NCBI GenBank assembly: GCA_014084085.1
Contig: NPFB01000143.1
Coordinates: 1 to 30,932, forward strand
Direction of reading: 5' to 3'
DNA from: Hondaea fermentalgiana
Lineage: Eukaryota; Sar; Bigyra; Thraustochytrida; Thraustochytriidae
DNA length: 30,932 nucleotides
This document shows positions 1 to 7,833 of the stretch, one piece after another. The notes under the pieces were generated by a model. The model was not told where the DNA came from. It searched no databases and saw only the letters and a list, made by a program, of their open reading frames with translations. How positions within the stretch are numbered: the first letter of the stretch is position 1; each line of letters opens with the position of its first letter. Both the position numbers and the translations under genes were made by a program.

Positions 1-609
1 GCTTCGGGAGAGCTCAGCGCGACAACAAGCATTTCGTGTGCTTCGCGACTGTACGACCTCACGGTCGTGATGGAGACTGCCGACGCGGCTGCGGTGGCGC
101 TTTGGAGCAACAAGACCGTCACGATGGAGCTCCGAGGCGTGCACGACTTGCACGGAAACATCGCAGAGGTGATCACCGCAGGAGACCGCCGTCGTGCGCT
201 CGCTGATGGCAGCGTGAGCAGGACTTTTGTGGTGCCTACTCTGCCAGAGCACGGCGAGGACACGACGACATTGGCCCAGTGGGGCACGCAAACGGATTCG
301 GAGCGACGCGCTGCGGTGGCAGTCGCTTATGCTCGGGTTCTTCCAAGCGATGCGGCCGTCGCCTCGTCTTATGTGGAGAGCGAGGATGACGAAGGGGTGG
401 ATGGTAGTGGTGCCGACTCGTCGATGCTTGGCGTTGGACTTGGCGTGACTGCGGGCGTTGTTGCGGTGGTTGCTGCAGCCTTTCTCATCATTCGACGGCG
501 CCGACGCGAGCAAGGCAAGCGCCGCAGCACTGCTTCAGATGCGGTCAGCGCGAACACCGAAATGCATGCCAAGGTCGAGAGCAGCAATCCGATGCATGCA
601 GCAGCGTAA
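1..609 (+). CDS. C-terminal end of a type I membrane protein (5' partial)
   Basis: The reading frame is open from the first base of the window to the TAA at 607-609, so the start and probably most of the protein lie outside. About 202 residues are visible. The first 130 or so look like a folded extracellular segment with no motif I recognise. An acidic, Ser/Gly-rich linker follows, then one strong membrane helix at about nt 424-486 (Gly/Val/Ala-rich), a stop-transfer run of five or six arginines, and a cytoplasmic tail of about 35 residues rich in Ser, Ala and Met. That order (ectodomain, helix, basic cluster, short tail) fits a single-pass receptor-like or wall-associated protein. The LRR gene at 7834-9785 ends in the same way, but I see no clear sequence relation. 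The function is unknown; an upstream exon junction inside the visible part cannot be excluded. Confidence 0.6.
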   Translation, partial: ASGELSATTSISCASRLYDLTVVMETADAAAVALWSNKTVTMELRGVHDLHGNIAEVITAGDRRRALADGSVSRTFVVPTLPEHGEDTTTLAQWGTQTDSERRAAVAVAYARVLPSDAAVASSYVESEDDEGVDGSGADSSMLGVGLGVTAGVVAVVAAAFLIIRRRRREQGKRRSTASDAVSANTEMHAKVESSNPMHAAA

Positions 610-1305
610 TCGTGACGCAAGCTACCCACTCTATACCTTTCTCCACATTTGCTTTTTCATCAAATATTCTGTTTTGTCCCTCAAGGTATACTTTCCGCGA
701 GTCTGATTTGTTCGACTTGCTTTGATCGGTGTATATGCGCACGCAGGTTTGCCTTTTGTTGCCTCGAACAGACTCACTGGTGCGGTACAGTGAGACGATT
801 CTTTGCACAGTCATATTATGAGTAACCTGACTAAATAGTAGACTTTAGGCCCATCCGATCATTCCATATCGTTCACCTTGGGCTAAAAAGCTTACACACA
901 GGCCCGGGCTTACCTTGTGGGCGAAGTCCAGGAGTTGAACGAGACTACCCGTCAGCCCTCGTGTGAATGCCCTTGTTGCTTCGGCTCGAGGCAAACCAAA
1001 AGCCCGTCACGAGATTTCTTTTCTAAGGTTCTCTCCAACATTCATCTACGAGCTCGTCACCTTGGCAGATGCCGTACGAGGCCACAGATTTGCGAGCAAT
1101 GGCGAGCGATGAAAGACGCTCTCCTTCGCAGCAAGCAATCTGCCCATCAGCTTGGCTTTCACATACCACCTCTGCGGTTGTCCAATTCATCCCAGCTTAG
1201 AGTCCTCACGCTTATCCCAAGGACTCTCGCGCCCACCCACTCTGTGCGAATCGTGCCATGACAGCCAGGTCTTCGGGGAGATCGTTTTCATAGGAACCCT
1301 GGGTC

Positions 1306-1346
1306 TGCTGAGCTGGGCTGAGCTAAGCTGAGCTGAGCTGAGCTGG
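1306..1346. repeat. GAGCT pentanucleotide repeat
   Basis: About seven imperfect copies of a GCTGA/GAGCT pentamer stand in a row, some reading GGGCT or TAGCT. It is a simple repeat in the spacer before the MOB gene. Confidence 0.85.
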
Positions 1347-1577
1347 TGTGGCCCAAATGTGGCCCACGACCTCGTTCGTATCCGACCCTTCTCGCTGTCG
1401 CCGCCACCGTTGCCGCCACCACCAACTCATCCGGGCTCGGGGCGTGCAGGGCCGCCGCTAGAAGTGCGGCGCGGGGCGTCGAAGTCTGGCTCCCGGGCAG
1501 CTTAGCTTGCTGCGGCCTGGGTCGGGCCGAGGTGGGTCGCGTCAGTTGGGTAGTATTCGGTAGTATCATAGAAAAAG

Positions 1578-1637
1578 AGACAGACTCAGAGACACAGACA
1601 GACAGACAGACACACAGACAGACAGACACAGACAGAC
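1578..1637. repeat. (ACAG)n tetranucleotide microsatellite
   Basis: A nearly continuous run of ACAG/GACA units is interrupted by a few ACAC and CTCA variants. The plus strand is purine-rich. It lies about 1 kb upstream of the MOB start codon. Confidence 0.9.
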
Positions 1638-2175
1638 CTGCATCAGCCTCAAGAGCCGCGCGAAGCGAGCGGAGACCGTACTGCTCCCGCCTCCGCCCAG
1701 GCCGGCCACTCGCTCCCGCGCAAAGGCAGAAAAGACGCGGAGGCGCTCGCCCGCGCCCCCGCCTGCCCCGCCTGCCCGCCCGCGCGAGCGCGCGACAGGC
1801 CTGGGTCGCGTCTCTCTTCTGTCCCCATTCGCCGCCTCGCCTCGCGTGACCGCCGGGCGAGCCGCTCGCAAGCGCAGCGCCTACGAGCGCGCCGCCTCGC
1901 GCCGTTCGCCGGCACCGCCAGCCGTCCGCGCTCGCGCGCGCACGAGAAGCTCGAAGCGCGAAGCTCGCGCGAGCAGCGAGACGCACGTTCGTTCATTCGT
2001 CCATACTACTTACTGCATACATCGCCGGGAGCTCCCGTCGTGTATCTATCCCTTTAGTCGCTCGTCCCTCTTCGCCCTCGAACGTGCAGACGCCGATCGA
2101 GCGGCGCGCGTTCTGACTCCCCGGCGCGGCCGCGCTCGCGCGCTCGGTCGCTCTCTCGCTCGCGCGCCGCGGCCC

Positions 2176-2202
2176 CGAGGCGAGGCGAGGCGAGGCGAGG
2201 CC
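2176..2202. repeat. (GAGGC)n pentanucleotide repeat
   Basis: Five tandem GAGGC units lie in the GC-rich 5' flank of the MOB gene. Confidence 0.85.
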
Positions 2203-2604
2203 TGGCCCTGCGCAGGCGAAGACTGGAGCGGAGAGGAGGAGAGGAGGAAGTGCGCGGCGGTGCTCGGAGCGCGGCGCGGTGCAGCGCGTGCACGGCGGGC
2301 TGCACGCGCCGCGCGGGACGCGGGTCGCAGTCTGCAGCGGCAGCGACGCGGCGTGGGTCGGGGCGCGGCGAGGAGCGCGGCAGAGCGCGGACGCGGGGCT
2401 AGCCTCGCCTAGCCCAGCCCAGCCGGCCGGGGTCGAGGGCTGGCTCCGCGCGGAGCCGGGCCTGGCCGGTTCGGTCGCGCCGGCCGAAGCAAAGCAAGCG
2501 CGCTAGCACGCGAGAGCGCGGGAGCGCGGCGCCTGGCTTGCGGCCGCAGCTGCCGCAGAAGCCCGGGCCGCTTCGGCGTGGGGCGCGAGGCGCGAAAGGA
2601 GAGC

Positions 2605-4644
2605 ATGGCCGAGGACGACGCAAAAAACGCCCTCCCGCGGCTCGCTGTTGAGGCTGAGGCCAAGGACCTCGCGGCCACAAGTTGCGTCGCCTTCGAGGAG
2701 GAAAAGGACACCTCGCTGCCTGTCAAGGCGATCGTCTTTGCGCAGTCGAGGAGTGAGCAATGCGATGCAGACGGCCCCGCCGCGAGCATGAAGTCCTCCG
2801 CGGGGAAGCAAAAGCTCAACAAGGCCTCGGCGGCGACAGCGAAGACTTCCATGGCCAAAGCCAGGGCCAAGCCATCCTGGGCTGTACGCAGGAATCACAT
2901 CTTGCATCACAATCGCCTGCAGGAACTTGGACTGGAGAGCGGAGACAACAATGAAGACGTCGGCGCCGCCGTCAACTGTGTCATTTGTCAAGCTGCCAAG
3001 GAGCCCCCCTATACTATCAAAGAAGATGCAGACAACGCAATGGATCGCGTCTGCCCCACGAACGCCAACAAAGCCTTTGCGTCCCACAATCATGAGGATA
3101 GCAGACAAGAAGATGGCGACAAAGATCGAGAAGAAGGCGAACAAGAGAGTCGACAAGAAGCAATATGGACCGCGCGTGACGGAACCCAACAAGACCCAAA
3201 TGCCTCACCTGCAAGCAACTTTAGAGGCCCAGAGACATCCCTTCGCACAAGACTCGTACCCTCTGAATCGCGTGACTCGCAATCAACGATATCCACCGAC
3301 GCGAGCTCTCTGGAGCCCGAAGTCGTGGACGAAACTGCCGAGGAGGAGCCCCTTCTTCTCGTGGGCGAGATTGGCCGACGTGAAGAAACGTACGAATGGC
3401 TGGCGACAAATCTGTTTCAATTCTTCAAAGAGGTCTGTCTCATGTATGATATGTGTAGCGAAGAACTCGAGGAGCGCTTCGCAGAAATTGGCCAAGGCTT
3501 TCCACCTCACTACGAGTATCGCTGGGCCGCTCCGCTGGGGGCACCGAAGCGCAAGCCCGTTCGAATGTCCGGACCAGAGTACGTCCAGCACGTTTTGGGA
3601 TGGGTTGAGGCAACGATGAACAACCGCCTTTATTTTCCCGTCGACGAAAACGTTCTATTTCCCGATGACTTTCTCGACATTGTGCAAAAGGTTTACACGC
3701 GCATTTTCCGCGTGTACGCAATTCTATTCCACCACTGCTTGCAAATTCTCCATGAGCAGGATGCCGAGGACTTTCTGCACAAGTCCTTTCGACACTTTAT
3801 GTTCCTCGTGCTCGAGTACAACCTCGTGAGGGATCGCGAGTTCAAGGCCATGCGCGCTGCAGTCGACCAAGTCAAAGAGGCCTACGAGGCAAGTCTTCAA
3901 CGTCCATCTGCACATCTCGTTGATCTTGGGCACGTCATCACAGCGCCAATCGACCCTCAGGTTGTTGCAATACTCGCCTCCGTCACCGCCTCCGTCTCTG
4001 CGTCATTGGTAGACTCCATGGGAAGCGCAGCTCATGAAGCGCGGGGAAATACCGCGAACAACACGCCGGCCTCTATGGCCAGCTCTGCCATCGCAATTCC
4101 TCCGCCAATGGCCCCAGCAGCGCCGCCACCCTCGGCGTCAAAGGCACCTTCAGCACCTTTGGTGCCGCCACCTGTACCGGCACGTGAGAAAGGTCGCATG
4201 TCAAGACTGAAGCGAACGATATCCAAGAAAAAGGATCGCAGTACTGGCGAGAGTAATCTCAACGACGCGGGCAATTCGATTGACGGTGGTCACTTTCTCA
4301 CTCGGACTGAATATCCAGCCACGGTCGTCGGCGAGGGGTCACGTAATAGTTTGGAAACAACAAATCGACTCGAAACGGCCAAGCCTTCCTCGCGCTCGCC
4401 ATTTACGCGTGCCTTATCATCTTCGTCTGCTTCGCTCGCGGATCGTTCCTCGAATCTGGTCCAACTTTCTAAAAAAACGCACTCTGCTTCAGCCATTGGC
4501 GACGCTCCCCCGGGACGACGCACGAGACCCGGCGAGCAAGGCGAGGACTGCGAGTCTGGGCTCGGCACGAGGGCTGCGCGCGGACCAGTTTCCGGCACAC
4601 CAAGTACGAGCAGCTCTGTCTGGCGTTGGCTACTGCACCGCTGA
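2605..4644 (+). CDS. MOB-domain protein with long disordered N- and C-terminal arms
   Basis: MOB proteins are co-activators that bind and activate NDR/LATS kinases in growth and cytokinesis pathways. The 679-residue protein starts at the first ATG of the open frame (2605) and is intronless. Residues 1-250 are charged and low in complexity. The MOB fold spans about 253-425, with recognisable signatures: the YEW opening helix, YEYRW at 303-307, FRVYA at 368-372 and KSFRHFMFLVLEYNL near 397-411. The C-terminal 250 residues include a proline-rich stretch (about 497-529), a basic patch (about 533-546) and Ser-rich tails. Typical MOB1 proteins have about 215 residues, so this one is three times longer. 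The four usual zinc ligands (two Cys, two His in human MOB1A) do not seem to be kept: the His positions align with Ile373 and Cys378, and no Cys pair sits just before YEYRW. The MOB family call is firm; kinase partner and zinc-free state are inferences. Confidence 0.9.
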   Translation: MAEDDAKNALPRLAVEAEAKDLAATSCVAFEEEKDTSLPVKAIVFAQSRSEQCDADGPAASMKSSAGKQKLNKASAATAKTSMAKARAKPSWAVRRNHILHHNRLQELGLESGDNNEDVGAAVNCVICQAAKEPPYTIKEDADNAMDRVCPTNANKAFASHNHEDSRQEDGDKDREEGEQESRQEAIWTARDGTQQDPNASPASNFRGPETSLRTRLVPSESRDSQSTISTDASSLEPEVVDETAEEEPLLLVGEIGRREETYEWLATNLFQFFKEVCLMYDMCSEELEERFAEIGQGFPPHYEYRWAAPLGAPKRKPVRMSGPEYVQHVLGWVEATMNNRLYFPVDENVLFPDDFLDIVQKVYTRIFRVYAILFHHCLQILHEQDAEDFLHKSFRHFMFLVLEYNLVRDREFKAMRAAVDQVKEAYEASLQRPSAHLVDLGHVITAPIDPQVVAILASVTASVSASLVDSMGSAAHEARGNTANNTPASMASSAIAIPPPMAPAAPPPSASKAPSAPLVPPPVPAREKGRMSRLKRTISKKKDRSTGESNLNDAGNSIDGGHFLTRTEYPATVVGEGSRNSLETTNRLETAKPSSRSPFTRALSSSSASLADRSSNLVQLSKKTHSASAIGDAPPGRRTRPGEQGEDCESGLGTRAARGPVSGTPSTSSSVWRWLLHR

Positions 4645-4848
4645 AAGACAGGTCATGACCCTCCTTTTCCGTAGAGTCTAATCTGACAGCCGTGCGAGTG
4701 ATCAGGTCGCTGTCATTCTACTTTTCTTTCACATCTTCTACATGCGTGCGATGGCAAAGCAACGTAGGCCAAGCCCCTGTAAAATACTCATAACATAACA
4801 TCTTTGTACCGTCAAATTGCGCCACCAAATAGATGTTTGCATCCCCGG

Positions 4849-5693
4849 TCACGGGGCTTCTTCTTTGTCTGGTACATCAGTAATGCGACGCTTCTTTCTT
4901 GGCACTAACTTTTCAAGGTCGATGCGCTCCTCCACTGCGGCTTCCCGTGGCGCGAGCGTCCTTGTGTTGACAGCAATCTGCTTGTACGAGGGACGCTCGA
5001 CATCTTCGAAAAGTTCACATTTTGAGTCGATGAGAAGCTGGCGCGCCCACTGCTCATTGTGTTTCCCAATGTACTTGGTCAAGGGATCGCTATGAAAAAT
5101 ACGGACAATGCCAGCGCCAAGAATGAGAGGCAGACATCTTGCGCAGGGTGCCGACGTGATGTAGACGGCCTTTCCTTCCAAGGGAATGCCTCGCCGGGCT
5201 GCCTGAGTGATGCAATCTGCCTCAGCGTGGAGGTCAATCGCGCCGCTTTGTGCATCGCGACGCATACTTCTCGCAAAGCCCCAGACGAGGACTTGGCCTT
5301 TGTTATCGAGGACAACAGCCCCCCTGTTGCGCGCACAACGCTTGCTCGTTCGTCAGCCCGGACTCGTCCCCTGATTCAAAAATGAGCAAGTATTCCAAAC
5401 CAAAGAAGAGCGCACAGCACGCGTGTGCGTGCATGGTGTCTAGACCTGCACATGGCCAGCCCGAGCTCGCACGCGTGCGGTGCCTCTCTTGCAAGCAAAC
5501 GTCGTCGCCAGGAGATCGCCCTTCGTCTCCACCCAACCCACCTCGCCAGCCGCACCGCCAATCCAGCCACCTACATGTCGTTGCCAGCCTTGGGCGCACA
5601 CGTGCCCAGTGTGCGCGCCTCGACGGCGAGCTCCAAGCCGCGCTGGTCCTGCGCGGACAGCGCTGAGAGCGCCGTCGCGGCGGCCCTGGCCAT
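4849..5693 (-). CDS. Zinc-dependent cytidine/dCMP deaminase-like protein (2 exons)
   Basis: Members of this fold hydrolyse the amino group of cytosine (or adenine) in nucleotides or RNA, using a zinc bound by His/Cys-Glu and Pro-Cys-x2-Cys. I read two exons: 5693-5575 (ATG to phase-2 donor GTAGGT) and 5344-4849, joined across a 230-nt intron ending in a GAG acceptor, giving 204 residues. The signature residues are HAE at 79-81 (His79 ligand, Glu81 proton shuttle) and PCARC at 106-110 (Cys107 and Cys110 ligands). A core strand (RGAVVLD, about 46-52) precedes them as in dCMP deaminases. The C-terminus has a basic PRKKRR cluster that could be a nuclear signal. The catalytic exon is secure. Exon 1 rests on frame and splice-site fit only, and the donor is not the strongest. 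Whether the substrate is dCMP, free cytidine or RNA cannot be told. The gene converges on the MOB gene, about 200 bp apart. Confidence 0.75.
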
Positions 5694-5917
5694 CCTCTAC
5701 AAGCTAATCGTCGATTTGGGACTACATTTTTTTTACGTGCACCGACGCCGTATTAGGCTTACACGTACGATTAGTGCCATGGCGGGAGATTAAGTCACAC
5801 TCGAAGCCTCTCCGAGCTCCACTGCCCCTGGCAACGATAGCATAGCAACCTTGATCAAGCATCGACCTCAGCGATCGCGAAAGACGACTAGCCGGGAATG
5901 GTCTGGCTGGCAAAGGC

Positions 5918-6309
5918 TTATCTCGCTTTCACTTTAAGCACAGACGGTCTCGTCGCGAGAATTGTTTCCTCGAGAGCACGAGCTTTCAAAGCTCTGGTGA
6001 AACCTGTCTCAGAAAACATGCCACAGGGGAAGGCAAATTTCTTCAGGATACGTTCGCGAACTTTAGAATCTCGCCTTGTTACAAAGTCAGCTTCTACAAT
6101 AGAGCCGCATACTCGAATCCTCTCAAAATTGTCCCCTACAGTGATTCGATGCCATGGGAAACAGTTCCACACCGAACGAAACTCCCCTTACCTTTGCAAG
6201 TGGCCCAAGGTCAACCAAGAATATAGCGAAGCAAGCACCAATTCAATGCCTTGCCTCTCATGAAGGTACGACTCGAAAGAGAAATGTGCATCTTCTACGA
6301 CAACAAGCC
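5918..6309 (-). pseudogene. Possible 3' exons or remnant of an unrecognised gene
   Basis: On the minus strand an open segment of 118 nt (6309-6192) lies between an AG acceptor-like site and a GTAAGG donor. A second open segment (6119-5918) ends in TAG/TGA-type closure after about 66 codons, and joining across a 72-nt interval keeps the frame. The first piece reads GLVVVEDAHFS near its start, which recalls the strand-turn of SAM-dependent methyltransferases of the CmcI type, but that likeness is weak. No upstream exon with a start codon could be joined in phase: the neighbouring open frame at 6548-6258 does not fit without a shift. It may be a decayed gene, a gene with missed exons, or chance. 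No function is claimed. Confidence 0.3.
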
Positions 6310-6420
6310 CTTATTCTATGGAGACTACTTCCACGCTTAGAGAGAAAGGAAATTTTCTCTTGCGTTACTTCTATGCCAGGGTTCCTTTCGAGAAAGGTTT
6401 CAGATTGCAGCTCGTACTTC

Positions 6421-6470
6421 AAACGCACTTCAGATCGCTGGGTTTTCAGCCCCGCAGGATTTTCACTTTG
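6421..6470. repeat. Dispersed ~50-bp repeat, copy 1
   Basis: This segment aligns without gaps to 10421-10470: the first 13 bases are identical, and a GGGTTTT block and a GCAG block are shared. The second copy forms a clearer hairpin. It may be a fragment of an old non-autonomous element; only two copies are in the window. Confidence 0.5.
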
Positions 6471-6559
6471 CAGCGCGCGAATGAAACACTTGGCTGGCTT
6501 GGATCTTGACACATGCACATTAAACAGCAGCAGCTCGCAGCGCTGCAAGCTAGCACCCG

Positions 6560-6736
6560 ATGCTTAAGGCTCTTTTGCGTGGCCCACAAGGTCGCCTGGC
6601 CAGGCCTGCTTGGCCCGAGAGAGGGATCAAGGATGCCACTGCTCTAGAGGATGTGCTCACCATCGCCACAACCATCATAATTCTGACCCTTCTTGGAGGG
6701 AAACAAGTGCGTGTGCTCATTTCGCGGCTGGCCTAA
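6560..6736 (+). CDS. Small open frame, 58 codons, one predicted membrane helix
   Basis: ATG at 6560 runs to TAA at 6734-6736. The product has a basic, Pro-containing first half, a short acidic stretch and then a hydrophobic run (VLTIATTIIILTLL, about residues 32-45) followed by a basic end. The layout is like that of small organelle membrane proteins, but I recognise no family, and a frame of this size can occur by chance. Confidence 0.2.
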   Translation: MLKALLRGPQGRLARPAWPERGIKDATALEDVLTIATTIIILTLLGGKQVRVLISRLA

Positions 6737-7833
6737 CTTATAACGCTCTTGTCACGCCAATAATGCTCTCGTCGAAATACCTTTGTTGCTGCGGTCGCAC
6801 TGGCCTCGAAGACAAGCTTTGACCACTCAAGTGACACATCGCCGATTGACAGTGAGAAACGAGGATGATGATGATTCCGCCCACTTCACATAGAATGTCT
6901 GTCATAAAGGCTTCGCCACCCCCCCCTAGATTTTTTCGTCTCTCGTGCGTCGCAGCAGCCAGCGTACGTCGCAGCAACCAGCGCAGCGGCCAGTCTCCTC
7001 ATCACGCGCGGGCGGCCACCAGGCAGCCACCAGCTGTCGGCTCCAGGCTGGGTTTGTCGCGATAGGAGGCGCGCGAGGCGACGAGCAGCAGCGGCCATCT
7101 CGCGGCGGCCTTTGGGACGGCCTCGGGGTCATACACTCGCCCCTTACGCCCTAGCCAAGAACAGCCAGGAACGAAAACCGCACGCGCGTGCGCAGTGCAC
7201 GATCCAGCGCGATGCACGTGCTGACTCAGCAGCAGCAGCGGCGGCAGCAGCAGCTAGCAGCCTTGGCCGTCAATACACACGCACAGTCACAGTCACACAC
7301 GAACGAACGAGGGAGGGAGACGACCAGCACCAGCACTGCGACCATGACGACCAGCGACACCAGCCACTGCCAGCACGCAGCAGCCAGTTGTAGACGCACT
7401 GCAAGCAGCTGCAGCAGCTGCGCAGCTGCTGCACTGCCGGACGCTTCCTAACTCGCCCTCTCCCTCCCACTGCCACTGATTCATTCGCAAGCGAGGGAAT
7501 TTCGGCTCCAGCACGGAGAGGCAAGCTGGAAGAGGCGGGGTTGGCCCAGTCACGGTGGTAAGTAGGAAGGCAGGGCGCGCACGAAGTCGTAACCCAACGT
7601 CACATCTCAAGGACTCTAGAAAGTATTTGTCATTCCGGGCGGGCCGCGGGGCGCCGGTGTCCGATGATTGGAAGCTACCCCCGCTTATTGACGCCAAGTC
7701 TCAGAGTTCGAGATACACCGGTAAATGAGAAGGTATGGCAGCAGACCCGCGACAGACGCACGCCCTCACTGTCGGTCCAGACGCCAACAGGAGCTCGAAT
7801 TGGTCCTCTTCAAGCAAGTACGGCGTGGTCGCG

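Larger units (their letters stand above)
610..2604. other. Intergenic spacer with GC-rich 5' flank of the MOB gene
   Basis: This stretch of about 2 kb holds no gene I can support. A 114-codon open frame at 917-1261 starts with GTG, resembles nothing I know and is probably chance. From about 1640 to 2604 the DNA is extremely GC- and CpG-rich with low-complexity open frames on both strands, as expected for a CpG-dense promoter and 5' UTR of the MOB gene. Short tandem repeats at 1306-1346, 1578-1637 and 2176-2202 are listed separately. Confidence 0.6.
5694..7833. other. Spacer between deaminase and LRR genes
   Basis: This 2.1-kb interval holds no firm gene. It contains the possible minus-strand exon pair at 5918-6309, a 58-codon small open frame at 6560-6736, one copy of a 50-bp dispersed repeat at 6421-6470, and from about 6900 a CAG/CAC-rich GC-rich tract leading to the LRR gene. 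Trinucleotide AGC/CAG clusters at about 7222-7258 and 7400-7435 are low-complexity and not evidently coding. Confidence 0.5.

Noticed and set aside
900..960. tRNA-like look of the stretch near 905-955
   Set aside because: No cloverleaf with a paired acceptor stem, and no GGTTCRA-type B box in the right place, could be drawn.
917..1261. 114-codon plus-strand frame with a CECPCC cysteine cluster
   Set aside because: It starts at GTG, has no ordered ligand spacing and no family likeness; chance is more probable.
1288..1986. 232-codon minus-strand frame in the GC-rich spacer
   Set aside because: Its sequence follows the ACAG microsatellite (repeated Val-Cys-Leu-Ser) and CpG-rich DNA; there is no domain and no credible codon pattern.
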